DNA of 58,145 nucleotides, taken from Burkholderiales bacterium (lineage in GTDB: Bacteria; Pseudomonadota; Gammaproteobacteria; Burkholderiales; SG8-41). Where the stretch lies: contig JAUXMZ010000020.1 in the NCBI GenBank assembly GCA_030683105.1, positions 1 through 58,145 on the forward strand, in the 5' to 3' direction. Made by a program: the position numbers and the translations under genes. This document shows, piece by piece, positions 1 to 8,760 of the stretch. The notes beneath the pieces are model-generated. The model worked only from the letters and a program-made list of their open reading frames with translations. It was not told the DNA's origin and did no database searches. How positions within the stretch are numbered: position 1 is the stretch's first letter; the number at the start of each line of letters is the position of its first letter.

Positions 1-50
1 ATAAAAACAATGTGTTATATATCATCAACCTCAAAGCTTAAGAGCTTGTT

Positions 51-81
51 TTTATCGGCGTTCATCGGCGTTCATCGGCGG
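51..81. repeat. Short tandem repeat, 10-bp unit
   Basis: The decamer TTCATCGGCG occurs twice in tandem (61-70, 71-80) with a partial unit before it. It lies just upstream of the first gene and no partner inverted arm is visible inside the window, which begins 50 bases earlier. It resembles the other short-period intergenic repeats of this window in style but not in sequence. Confidence 0.6.
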
Positions 82-107
82 CTAATATTATTTTAGGTAA
101 GGCGTGA

Positions 108-704
108 ATGATCAAGACAGCGGACATGCTCGAGGTGTTTCAGCGCCATCGCAATGATGCGATCGTGATCCCCGGCCGCGGCGGGCGCTACTGGGTGAAT
201 ATCAGCACCCGGCCCAGTCTCGACCTGCCGCTGGGTGATCCGGCGATGGGGGGGCACGCCGCGTTCGCGCTCGGCCTCGCGCTGGCGCAGCCGCAGCGCA
301 AAGTCGTGGTGTTCGATTCCGAAGGCGACCTGCAGATGAGCCTGGGCGTGCTGGCGATGATCGCCGAGCACCGGCCCGAAAATATCTATCACTTCCTGCT
401 CGACAACGAATGCTATGCGACCACCGGGGGCCAGCCCGTGCCCAACGCGAAACAGGTGTCTTACGATGCGATGGCGCGTGCCGCGGGCTACACGCGAACT
501 TACGCTTTCGATGCCCTGGAAAGCCTGGCCGTCAACATCGAGGCCATCCTGAACGAGCCCGGTCCGGTGTTCGTGGCAATGAAAATGATTGCCGACGTGC
601 AGAACGAGCCCATTGCCCAGCGCCGGAAATGGCAGACGCGCACCCGGCTGCAGATGCTGGATGACCTGAAAAAAGAGCTAAGCGCTCAGACCGGCTCTTT
701 GTAA
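108..704 (+). CDS. TPP-binding subunit of a sulfopyruvate/phosphonopyruvate decarboxylase-like enzyme
   Basis: This 198-residue protein corresponds to only the C-terminal, pyrophosphate-binding half of a thiamine-diphosphate enzyme. The segment from about residue 43 (GDPAMGGHAAFALGLALA) through D70-S-E-G73 to the LLDNECYATTGGQ stretch (about 97-109) is typical of split decarboxylases such as sulfopyruvate decarboxylase beta. In the usual GDG...N metal/TPP motif the second Asp is replaced here by Glu72, which is unusual. A partner carrying the pyrimidine-binding half would be expected upstream, outside the window. An AAGG sequence at 99-102 serves as a plausible ribosome binding site. The 3' end overlaps the convergent ppdK by 19 bp. 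The exact substrate cannot be assigned. Confidence 0.75.
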   Translation: MIKTADMLEVFQRHRNDAIVIPGRGGRYWVNISTRPSLDLPLGDPAMGGHAAFALGLALAQPQRKVVVFDSEGDLQMSLGVLAMIAEHRPENIYHFLLDNECYATTGGQPVPNAKQVSYDAMARAAGYTRTYAFDALESLAVNIEAILNEPGPVFVAMKMIADVQNEPIAQRRKWQTRTRLQMLDDLKKELSAQTGSL

Positions 705-3478
705 TCGCCTTCCTGCAGCTTGGCCTGGGCCGCTGCCAGACGCGCGATCGGCACGCGCGGACCGGAGCAGGACACATAATCGATGCCGATGCTATGGCAG
801 AAGTGGATAGAGGCGGGGTCGCCGCCATGCTCGCCGCAGATGCCGATCTTGAGATCAGGCCGCGTCTTGCGGCCGTCCTTGACAGCCATTTTCATCAGCT
901 GCCCCACGCCTTTGATATCGAGCACTTCGAACGGGTTGTCTTCGAGGATCCCTGTCTCGTTATAGAACGGCAGAAATTTGTTCTCCGCGTCCTCGCGGCT
1001 GAACGAGAACGTGGCCTGCGTGAGGTCATTCGTGCCGAAGGAGAAGAACTCCGCGTCCTGGGCGAGCCGCCCCGCGCGCAGGCAGCCGCGCACCACTTCC
1101 AGCATGGAGCCGAACTTGAACTTCACATTGATGCCGTGGGTCATTTCCACCACCTTGTGGATGCGCTGGACCTTGCTGTGGATGCGCAGGAGTTCCTCCA
1201 CCGTGGCGACCTGCGGCACCATGATCTCGGGATGGATCACGATGCCTTCTTTCGCGCACAGCGCAGCGGCTTCGATGATCGCCTGAATCTGCATCGAGTA
1301 GATTTCCGGATAGGTGATGCCCAGCCGCACGCCCCGGTGCCCGAGCATCGGGTTGACTTCCGCCAGGGCCCGCACTTTTTTCAGGATCGCTTCCTTGCGG
1401 GAGATCACGTCTTCCTCCAGATGCGAAATCTTGAAAGTTTGCAGGCCGCCCATCAGCTTGGTCAGGCCGTCGGCATATTGCTGGTAGAGCTTGGGATTGA
1501 GCAGCTTCAGCGTGTCCGGCAGGTCTTCCAGGCCTTTGATGGTGTCGCGCAACTGGTGCAGATGGGCGATTTCGAGTTCGAGCTGCGCCGCGGTGGGCAG
1601 AAATTCGTGCATCGGCGGATCGAGCAGGCGCACGGTCACCGGCAGCCCTTTCATGGCCTTGAAAATGCCCTTGAAATCGGCACGCTGGATCGGCAGCAGC
1701 CGGTCGAGCGCGGCCTGGCGTTCACTCGTCGTTTCCGCCAGGATCATTTCCTGCACGATGGGCAGTCGGTCGGTGCTGTTGAACATGCGCTCGGTGCGCA
1801 CGAGGCCTATGCCCATGGCGCCGAATTCCCGCGCCCGTATCGCGTCCTCCGGCGTGTCGGCATTGGCCATCACCTTCAGCCGTGCCGTCTCGTCCGCCCA
1901 GGAGAGCAGCGTCGCCATTTCCTCGGAAAAGCTGGCTTCCACTGTCGGCACTTCGCCGGCGTAGACATGGCCAGTGCTGCCGTCGATGGTGATGACGTCG
2001 CCCTCATGCAGCGTGGTTTCACCGATGATGGCGCTGCGCGCCACGTCATCGATCACTATCTGCTCGCAGCCGGAAACGCAGGGTTTGCCCATGCCGCGCG
2101 CCACTACCGCGGCGTGCGAAGTCTTGCCGCCGCGGCTGGTCAGGATGCCCTGAGCCTGGAAGAAGCCGTGAATGTCTTCCGGCCTGGTTTCTTCCCGCAC
2201 CAGAATGACTTTTTCGCCGGCGTTGCCGCGAGCTTCCGCTGTGTTGGCGTCGAACACGATCTTGCCTGAGGCTGCGCCGGGCGAGGCGGACAGACCCTGC
2301 GCCAGGGGTTTGCCGTGAAAATTCGGAGATAACTGCGGCACCAGCAACTGCTCCAGCACCGCCGGCTCGACGCGCAGCAGCGCGCGTTCCTTGGTAATCA
2401 ATTTTTCGTGAAACATTTCCACCGAAGTGCGCACCATGGCGCGCGCGTTCATTTTGCCGTTGCGCGTCTGCAGGCAATAGAGCGTGCCTTTCTCGATGGT
2501 GAATTCGAAATCCTGGACTTCGTGATAGTGCGTCTCCAGCCGGTTGTGCAATTCCACCAGTTGGCGGTAGATCTCCGGCATTTCCTGTTCCATGTCGGCT
2601 ATCGGCTTGGGTGTGCGGATGCCGGCCACTACGTCCTCGCCCTGGGCATTGGTCAGGTATTCGCCGTAGATCACGTTTTCTCCGGTGCCGGGATTGCGCG
2701 TGAAGCCCACGCCGGTGCCCGAGTCGTCGCCCATGTTGCCGAACACCATGGTGCAGATGTTGACCGCGGTGCCGTTGGCAAGCTGCTTGGTGATCCTGAA
2801 CTGCTTGCGGTAGTCCACTGCGCGCTTGCCCATCCAGGAACGGAACACCGCGCCGGTCGAGATCTCAAGCTGCTCAAAGGGATCCTGCGGAAACGGTTTG
2901 CCGGTGTGGCGCTGAACGATTTCAAGAAATTCGCCGCACAGTGCCTTGAGGTGCTCCGCATTCAGCTCCAGGTCGGACCGCGCGTCATGCTTGCGCTTCA
3001 CCGCCGCCATCCGTTCATCGAAATGTTCGTCATCTATGCCGAGCGCAATCTTGCCGAACAGCTGGATGAAGCGGCGGTAGGCATCATAGGCAAAACGCGG
3101 ATTGGCGGTCTGCTTGATCAGACCTTTGAGCGAGATGTCGTTAAGGCCGAGATTGAGTATGGTGTCCATCATGCCCGGCATCGACATCGCCGAGCCGGAG
3201 CGCACCGAAACCAGCAGCGGATTTTCGGCGCTGCCGAAGCCTTTGCCGGTTTTCTTTTCCAGGGCCTTCATGTGGCTCTTGATATCGTCCATCAGGCCGT
3301 CCGGCAGGCGATTCATTTCCAGGTAGGCGAGACACGCCTCGGTCGTCACGGTAAAACCCGGCGGCACGTTCAGGCCGATCTGGGTCATTTCGCATAAATT
3401 GGCGCCCTTGCCGCCCAGCAGCATCTTGTCCTTGCCGCTGCCTTCTTCGAAGGTATAAATGTATTTTTTGCTGTTCAT
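686..3478 (-). CDS. ppdK: Pyruvate, phosphate dikinase
   Basis: This 930-residue protein interconverts pyruvate, ATP and phosphate with PEP, AMP and pyrophosphate in the cytoplasm. The N-terminal ATP-grasp part begins with the LLGGKGANLCEM sequence. The central swivelling domain carries the phosphorylated-His motif GGKTSHAAVVARGMGKPCVSG-like (the His follows TS). The C-terminal PEP/pyruvate barrel ends in GICGEHGGDPASIHF and SCSGPRVPIARLAAAQ. Length and domain order match bacterial PPDK, and the extended N-terminus separates it from PEP synthase. It probably supports gluconeogenesis from organic acids, which suits the organic-acid enzymes nearby. It is transcribed alone, 210 bp downstream of rdgC on the same strand. 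Confidence 0.95.
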   Translation of the reverse strand: MNSKKYIYTFEEGSGKDKMLLGGKGANLCEMTQIGLNVPPGFTVTTEACLAYLEMNRLPDGLMDDIKSHMKALEKKTGKGFGSAENPLLVSVRSGSAMSMPGMMDTILNLGLNDISLKGLIKQTANPRFAYDAYRRFIQLFGKIALGIDDEHFDERMAAVKRKHDARSDLELNAEHLKALCGEFLEIVQRHTGKPFPQDPFEQLEISTGAVFRSWMGKRAVDYRKQFRITKQLANGTAVNICTMVFGNMGDDSGTGVGFTRNPGTGENVIYGEYLTNAQGEDVVAGIRTPKPIADMEQEMPEIYRQLVELHNRLETHYHEVQDFEFTIEKGTLYCLQTRNGKMNARAMVRTSVEMFHEKLITKERALLRVEPAVLEQLLVPQLSPNFHGKPLAQGLSASPGAASGKIVFDANTAEARGNAGEKVILVREETRPEDIHGFFQAQGILTSRGGKTSHAAVVARGMGKPCVSGCEQIVIDDVARSAIIGETTLHEGDVITIDGSTGHVYAGEVPTVEASFSEEMATLLSWADETARLKVMANADTPEDAIRAREFGAMGIGLVRTERMFNSTDRLPIVQEMILAETTSERQAALDRLLPIQRADFKGIFKAMKGLPVTVRLLDPPMHEFLPTAAQLELEIAHLHQLRDTIKGLEDLPDTLKLLNPKLYQQYADGLTKLMGGLQTFKISHLEEDVISRKEAILKKVRALAEVNPMLGHRGVRLGITYPEIYSMQIQAIIEAAALCAKEGIVIHPEIMVPQVATVEELLRIHSKVQRIHKVVEMTHGINVKFKFGSMLEVVRGCLRAGRLAQDAEFFSFGTNDLTQATFSFSREDAENKFLPFYNETGILEDNPFEVLDIKGVGQLMKMAVKDGRKTRPDLKIGICGEHGGDPASIHFCHSIGIDYVSCSGPRVPIARLAAAQAKLQEGDYKEPV

Positions 3479-3688
3479 GATGGCGTCTCTAAACGATGAT
3501 GATCAGGCCGTGGCGGCCGGTTTGCGGATATGTTTTTTTCCGTGATACTCAACTGCTCGAAAATCCATTTCTGGTGAGATGTAAAAATCCTGCGCCAGGA
3601 GTCCACATTGTGCCCTCGCGGGCCGGCTCGATTTTACTGCAACCCGAGAGCCTGAAACTAAACGAAGAAGCGGGTGGCGGTCAAGCCG

Positions 3689-4603
3689 TCAATTGCCCTC
3701 GGATTCCCGCTTTTTTTCCCCGCCCAGCGCCTTGGTGAGATCGGCGAGCAGCAGGGCGAGTTCTCCGCTCATCAGCGCGAACTCGATGTCGAATTGCTCT
3801 TCAGCATCCTCGGTCTGAGTCTGGTTTTCCTCTTTGATGACATTGAGGAAGACGAGGCGCTTGACCTGCAGTTGCTCGGTCAGCATGAAGGAGATGCGGT
3901 CTTTCCAGGTGAGCCCGAGGCGCGTGGCGGTTTTCCCGGCGGTAATGTGGTCGCGGATATCCCTGCCTTCGAGCGGGTGGCGCACGTAGCGCACCGCGCC
4001 CGGGTTGTCGCCGCTCGAACGCAGTTCCAGATCCTGATCGATGGTGAAACCGTCGGGCGCATCCCCGGCGCTGAGCCACGCGGTCATTGTGGATGCGGGC
4101 GAGCGCCCGGTGTCCAGGCGTTTGGCCGTGAAATCAGGATGCGCTTTGCGCAGGGCTTCGAGCAGTTCCTCGGCTTTTTTTTCCGCGGCGCTGTCCACCA
4201 CCAGCCAGCCGTTGACCTGATCGATCCAGGCATGCATGGTGCGGCGGCGGGTGAGCGCCTTGGGCATCAATTCGGCCAGGGTGCGCTCGCGCAGTTCGCG
4301 CAACTGCTTGCGGCCCGGCGGATGGTCCTGCTGCTTGGCCAGTGCCTCGGCGCGTTCCTTTACCGTCTGGTTGACGACAGCGGCGGGCAGCAGCTTCTGG
4401 TTGACGCCCAGTGCAATCAGCCACTGGCGCTCGATGGCGTGCACATAGCCGCCTTCGCTGCGCGGGCGGACCCAGCCGCGGCGTTCCATTTCAAAACTGC
4501 CGCAGGGCTGCAGCGCACCCTGTGCGAGGCTGGCTTCGAGTGCTTCGGCGGTAAGCGAGGCGCCGGCGGCGAGACGGTAAACGAGCAGGTTTCTAAACCA
4601 CAT
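3689..4603 (-). CDS. rdgC: Recombination-associated protein RdgC
   Basis: The 304-residue sequence starts MWFRNLLVYRL and has the lengths and blocks of the RdgC family (E. coli RdgC is about 303 residues). Recognisable blocks are the LPGRKQLRELRER-like region, the segment on the ring contact near GWLVVDSAAEKKAEELLEAL, and the C-terminal LTEQLQVKRLVFLNV stretch. RdgC forms a ring dimer on double-stranded DNA and restrains RecA. The last residues are charged and low in complexity. The gene stands alone, divergent from the membrane-protein gene at 4767. Confidence 0.93.
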   Translation of the reverse strand: MWFRNLLVYRLAAGASLTAEALEASLAQGALQPCGSFEMERRGWVRPRSEGGYVHAIERQWLIALGVNQKLLPAAVVNQTVKERAEALAKQQDHPPGRKQLRELRERTLAELMPKALTRRRTMHAWIDQVNGWLVVDSAAEKKAEELLEALRKAHPDFTAKRLDTGRSPASTMTAWLSAGDAPDGFTIDQDLELRSSGDNPGAVRYVRHPLEGRDIRDHITAGKTATRLGLTWKDRISFMLTEQLQVKRLVFLNVIKEENQTQTEDAEEQFDIEFALMSGELALLLADLTKALGGEKKRESEGN

Positions 4604-4766
4604 GGCGTATCAAAAAAGCTTGGATTATACCGATGCGCCGGCCTGCGGCGACATCGTTTTTCTTGGTGACGCGCAAAGTTGCGTGTAAGGTGATTGATCT
4701 GGTGGACAAAATATTTTCATTTGCGATTATTTTTTCTATGATTGAGACCCTGCCGGGCTGCGACGG

Positions 4767-5375
4767 GTGGCGACCGTGACATTTGAAGGTGCGCTGATCC
4801 CGCTCTGGATCAAACTGGGCTATACCTTGTTTGTGGGCGCCACCGTTGTGGTGTACGCCTTCAAGTATCCACCGGCAAATTTTCTCTGGTTCTCCGACAT
4901 CGCTTTGCTGGGGACGGTGCCGGCGCTCTGGCTGGAAAGCAGCCTGCTGGCGAGCATGATGACGCTCGCGGTGCTGCTGCCGGACGTGTTATGGAACGCG
5001 AGTTTTTTTGTGCAGCTTGCGAGGGGCAGGGGCCTACGGGGGTTTACCGATTACATGTTCGACCCCGCCAATCCGCGCTACGTCAGGGCGTTCTCGCTGT
5101 TTCACGTTTTCATGCCCGTGCTGCTGGTGTGGCTGGTCATGCGGCTGGGTTACTCGCCGCAGGCGTTGCTGGCGCAGACGCTGCTCAGCTGGATTGTGCT
5201 GACACTCACGTACTGGCTGACCGACCCGAAACTGAACGTGAACTGGGTGTTTGGCCCGGGAGACAAGCCGCAGCAGCGCATGGCGCCGCTGCTGTATCTT
5301 GGATTATTGATGGTGATTTTTCCGGTTTTGGTTTATCTTCCAACTCACTTGTTGCTGCACTGGCTGCTGAATTGA
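4767..5375 (+). CDS. Integral membrane protein of unknown function
   Basis: This 202-residue protein has about five hydrophobic segments (roughly residues 12-30, 40-75, 108-128, 133-150 and 172-195) and few charged residues, so it is an inner-membrane protein. The GTG at 4767 was taken as start; an ATG at 4738 is out of frame. No family is recognised. It lies 63 bp upstream of the UxaA-type dehydratase on the same strand and may be cotranscribed, but nothing in the sequence links their roles. Confidence 0.75.
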   Translation: MATVTFEGALIPLWIKLGYTLFVGATVVVYAFKYPPANFLWFSDIALLGTVPALWLESSLLASMMTLAVLLPDVLWNASFFVQLARGRGLRGFTDYMFDPANPRYVRAFSLFHVFMPVLLVWLVMRLGYSPQALLAQTLLSWIVLTLTYWLTDPKLNVNWVFGPGDKPQQRMAPLLYLGLLMVIFPVLVYLPTHLLLHWLLN

Positions 5376-5438
5376 CGGGCTTGTAGCGATTAGGATTGAT
5401 ATTGTTTGTAATCAAATATTTACTAAGAGGGCAGAGGT

Positions 5439-6995
5439 ATGGCTGATGGCGTAATCGAACTCAAGGACAAACCCGCGAGCGGGCCGACGATAAGGCTGCA
5501 CGATACGGATAACGTATTGATCGCACGCACCGAAATCGGCATCGGCGCGAAACTGGAAGGCGGGTTGACCAGCCGCAGCCAGGTGCCGGCCGGCCACAAG
5601 ATCGCTGCGCGCGCCATCAAGCTGGGCGAGCCTATCCTCAAGTATGCGGTGACCATAGGCTTCGCCAATGCCGATATCCCGGCGGGGACCTACGTGCATT
5701 CGCACAACATGGAGTTCCGCGAGTTCGACCGCGATTACGCACATGCACGCGATTACCAGCCCATAGTCATGGTGCCCGAGGCAGAACGCGCGAGTTTTAT
5801 GGGTATCGTGCGCGAGAACGGTCAGATCGCCACACGTAACTACCTTGGCGTGCTGGCTACCGTCAATTGTTCAGCCACGGTGGCGCACAAGATCGCCGAG
5901 TATTTCACGCCGGAGCGGCTGGCGGAATATCCGAATATCGACGGCGTTGCGGCGTTTGCACACGGCACGGGCTGCGGCATGGAAATGACGGGCGAGCCCA
6001 TGGACCTGCTGCGCCGGACCATGGCGGGCTATGCGCGCCACGCCAATCTCGCCGGTGCGCTGGTCGTGGGACTGGGCTGTGAACGCAACCAGATCAAAAA
6101 CCTGTTCAATGAACAGGGCCTGGCTGTCGGTTCGCGGTTGCGCACGTTCGTGATGCAGGAGGAGGGCGGCACCACCAAGACCATCGCCGCGGGCATCGCG
6201 GCACTGAAGGAAATGTTGCCTGAAGCCAATCGCGTCACCCGCACGCGCGTGCCGGCAAGTCACCTGATGATAGGTCTGCAGTGCGGCGGCTCCGACGGCT
6301 TCTCGTCGATTACCGCCAACCCGGCACTGGGCGCGGCGATGGACTTGCTGGCGCGCCATGGCGGCACCGCGATACTTTCCGAAACGCCGGAAATCTACGG
6401 CGTCGAGCACACGCTGACACGGCGCGCGGTGAGCCGCGAGGTCGGCGAGAAGCTGATCGAACGCATACGCTGGTGGAAGGATGTCTACACCGTCGGCCGC
6501 GACACGCAGATCAACGGCGCGGTCAGCCCCGGCAACCAGCACGGCGGACTCGCGAACATATTCGAGAAATCGCTGGGCTCGTCGATGAAAGGCGGCACCG
6601 GACCGCTGATGGCAGTCTATCGCTACGCCGAGCCGGTGACGCAGAAGGGCTTTGTGTTCATGGATACGCCGGGTTTCGATCCGTGTTCGGCGACCGGGCA
6701 GATCGCCGGCGGCGCCAACATGATCATGTTCACCACCGGGCGCGGTTCGATGTTCGGCGCCAAACCGGTGCCTTCGATCAAACTCGCGACCAATACGCCG
6801 ATGTATACGCGCCTGACCGAAGACATGGACATCAACTGCGGCGAGATTCTCGACGGCACCGCCAGCTTGAGCGAGATGGGACGGAAGATTTTTGATCTCA
6901 TGCTGCGCACCGCTTCGGGCGAGCGGAGCAAGAGCGAACTGCTGGGTCTGGGCGACCACGAGTTCGTGCCGTGGAACATCGGCGTCACCGGCTAA
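5439..6995 (+). CDS. UxaA/GarD-family sugar-acid dehydratase (altronate/galactarate dehydratase-like)
   Basis: The 518-residue protein joins an N-terminal SAF domain (about residues 15-95, containing DNVLIARTEI and PAGHKIAARAI) to the long C-terminal dehydratase domain. Landmarks of the latter are GIVRENGQIATRNYLGVLATVNCSA-like text near 130, AHGTGCGM near 178, GLGCERNQ near 210, GLQCGGSDGFSSITANPALG near 280 and DTPGFDPCSATGQIAGGANM near 408. This is the layout of single-chain altronate and galactarate dehydratases, which remove water from sugar acids with a divalent metal. The SD sequence AGAGG precedes the ATG. Which sugar acid is used is not readable from the sequence. Confidence 0.88.
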   Translation: MADGVIELKDKPASGPTIRLHDTDNVLIARTEIGIGAKLEGGLTSRSQVPAGHKIAARAIKLGEPILKYAVTIGFANADIPAGTYVHSHNMEFREFDRDYAHARDYQPIVMVPEAERASFMGIVRENGQIATRNYLGVLATVNCSATVAHKIAEYFTPERLAEYPNIDGVAAFAHGTGCGMEMTGEPMDLLRRTMAGYARHANLAGALVVGLGCERNQIKNLFNEQGLAVGSRLRTFVMQEEGGTTKTIAAGIAALKEMLPEANRVTRTRVPASHLMIGLQCGGSDGFSSITANPALGAAMDLLARHGGTAILSETPEIYGVEHTLTRRAVSREVGEKLIERIRWWKDVYTVGRDTQINGAVSPGNQHGGLANIFEKSLGSSMKGGTGPLMAVYRYAEPVTQKGFVFMDTPGFDPCSATGQIAGGANMIMFTTGRGSMFGAKPVPSIKLATNTPMYTRLTEDMDINCGEILDGTASLSEMGRKIFDLMLRTASGERSKSELLGLGDHEFVPWNIGVTG

Positions 6996-7050
6996 GGCCG
7001 CGCGCGTGAGCGGCCAGTCGTTAGCCGCCTGATATAACCCGAGCCGCCGA

Positions 7051-7698
7051 TCAGCCCGGCTTACGCCACACGCTGGCGAGCCACGGCTGCTGTTCGAGCG
7101 GCAGGCCTTCAGGCCGGTAGTAGTGCGTCAGTTCATTGAAACCCGCCGCTGTCAGATAGCGCCGCCAGGTTTCAAGGTCGTGATAGGCGCCGTAGCGTCC
7201 GCGGTTCCAGCCTTCGTCATTGCGGCCGCGCGGATTCGAGCTGAACAGCACGCCCCCGGGTTTCAGCGTCGCGTGCAGTTCGCGCAGCACGCGCGGCAAC
7301 TCCTGGCCCGGCACGTGAAACAATGCGGCATTGGCGAACACACCGTCGAAATGGTGCTGCGGCAGGTTGAGTTTAAGAAAGTCCTGTTGCCACACCTCGC
7401 AGCCGCTGTGATCGCGCGCCATGGCGGAGAATTGCGCCGCACCTTCCAGGCCGATCGCGATATGACCGAGTTCGGTGAATACCTCGAGATCGCGCCCGGG
7501 CCCACAGCCAAAATCGAGGATAGTGTGCGGCGGCTCGCCCTCGATGTGCTGCAATAATGCGGCGATGTTCTGACTGACGTCGTGAGCGCGCGTGCCCTGC
7601 CAGAAATCTTCGGCGCTCTGGTCGTAATGTTGCAGCGTGACGCTGGCGATGTGTTCCAGTTCCTGCTCAGTCAGTTTCATGTGTTGTGTGCCGTTCAT
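7051..7698 (-). CDS. Class I SAM-dependent methyltransferase
   Basis: A 215-residue Rossmann-fold methyltransferase. Motif I is ILDFGCGPGRDLEVF (about residues 60-74), the acidic strand follows as GHIAIGLEG, and FDGVFANAALFHVP and LKPGGVLFSSNPRGRNDEG are the post-I and motif IV-VI regions. A second in-frame ATG (MKLTEQ) six codons downstream, at 7680, is an alternative start. It is the last gene of a tight minus-strand run with the Bug receptor gene 30 bp upstream. The substrate is unknown; similarity is to small-molecule methyltransferases of the Methyltransf_11/25 type. Confidence 0.85.
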   Translation of the reverse strand: MNGTQHMKLTEQELEHIASVTLQHYDQSAEDFWQGTRAHDVSQNIAALLQHIEGEPPHTILDFGCGPGRDLEVFTELGHIAIGLEGAAQFSAMARDHSGCEVWQQDFLKLNLPQHHFDGVFANAALFHVPGQELPRVLRELHATLKPGGVLFSSNPRGRNDEGWNRGRYGAYHDLETWRRYLTAAGFNELTHYYRPEGLPLEQQPWLASVWRKPG

Positions 7699-7728
7699 GC
7701 AGACTGCCTGGCCGTGAATGTGCTGCGC

Positions 7729-8715
7729 TCACTCGCCGACCACGCCTATGTCCTTGATCACCTTCACCCAGAGGTCGGTTTCAGCCCTGACAAACTTGGC
7801 AAATTCCTCGGGCGACTTGCTGGTGATGATTTCCGCGCTGCCGGTGGCCAGCCGCCGACCCACCTCGGGGTCGGCCATGGTCTTGCCGGCTGCGGCAAAC
7901 AGCTTGCTGATGATGGGGCGCGGCGTGCCGGCCGGGGTGAACAGGCCCTGCCAGGCGCCGGTGGTCATGGCGGGGAACCCCGACTCCACCATGGTGGGCG
8001 TTTCAGGTGTCGCCACGAGGCGCTTGGGGGAGACCACGCTCAGCAGTTTGAGCTTGCCGGATTTGACGTGCGGCAGCACGGCGGGCACGCTGGTCATCAC
8101 CGCTGACACTTCGCCGGCCACTACCGCAATGGCGGCAGCACCCGCGCCACCCTTGTACGGGATGTGCACGAGCTTGATGCCGGCCTGGTTCATGAAATAT
8201 TCCATGGACAGGCGCTGCGGGCTGCCGGCGCCCGCTGATCCGTAATTGAGCTTGTCGGGGCGGGCCTTGGCGTAGGCGATAAATTCCTTGACCGATGCGA
8301 CCGGAACCGACGGGTGCACCACCAGCGCGCCCGGGACGTCGACCACCTGGGTCACGGCGATCAGGTCACGCGTGGGCCGGATCGGGAATTTCGGAAACAG
8401 TCCGGGGTTGATCACCATGGTGCCGCTGTTGCCGAGCAGTATGGTGTAGCCATCGGGTGTGGCGCGCGCGGCGATTTCGACGCCGATATTGCCGGAGGCG
8501 CCGGTGCGGTTGTCGATGACCACCTGCTGCGCGAGTTCTTCACCGAGGCGGCTCTGGATAATGCGCCCCACGAAATCTGAAGCGCCGCCCGGCGCAAACG
8601 GTACGATCATGCGGACCGGCCGGCTGGGGTAGGGGGTGGCCGACTGCGCCTGGACAGCTGCCGCGCTGATCAGGGTGGCGCATGCGATGACAACAGATGC
8701 AAAATGTCGGTTCAC
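7729..8715 (-). CDS. Bug-family (TctC) tripartite tricarboxylate transporter receptor
   Basis: A 328-residue secreted solute-binding protein. A signal peptide ends near residue 23 (AAAVQA), followed by the family hallmark YPSRPVRMIVPFAPGG, which forms the first ligand loop. Later blocks typical of Bug proteins are VVIDNRTGASGNIG, GYTILLGNSG, LNYGSAGAGSPQRLSMEYF and HIPYKGGAGA. These periplasmic receptors deliver carboxylates or other small acids to TctAB-type permeases. No tctA or tctB is adjacent; the only permease pair is at 28.2-30.2 kb, so this receptor is an orphan of the kind that is expanded in Burkholderiales. It lies 45 bp downstream of the sulfatase gene. Confidence 0.93.
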   Translation of the reverse strand: MNRHFASVVIACATLISAAAVQAQSATPYPSRPVRMIVPFAPGGASDFVGRIIQSRLGEELAQQVVIDNRTGASGNIGVEIAARATPDGYTILLGNSGTMVINPGLFPKFPIRPTRDLIAVTQVVDVPGALVVHPSVPVASVKEFIAYAKARPDKLNYGSAGAGSPQRLSMEYFMNQAGIKLVHIPYKGGAGAAAIAVVAGEVSAVMTSVPAVLPHVKSGKLKLLSVVSPKRLVATPETPTMVESGFPAMTTGAWQGLFTPAGTPRPIISKLFAAAGKTMADPEVGRRLATGSAEIITSKSPEEFAKFVRAETDLWVKVIKDIGVVGE

Positions 8716-8760
8716 AGTTCTTCTCCGCTTGGGTTGTTATTGTCGTAGGTAAGGCAAGGA

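Noticed and set aside
794-2269. 491-codon frame on the plus strand
   Set aside because: It is antisense to ppdK, and its composition (rich in His, Arg, Gln) is the mirror of a GC-rich coding strand.
3496-3738. 80-codon plus-strand frame between ppdK and rdgC
   Set aside because: It overlaps the end of rdgC, has no ribosome binding site and no protein-like pattern.
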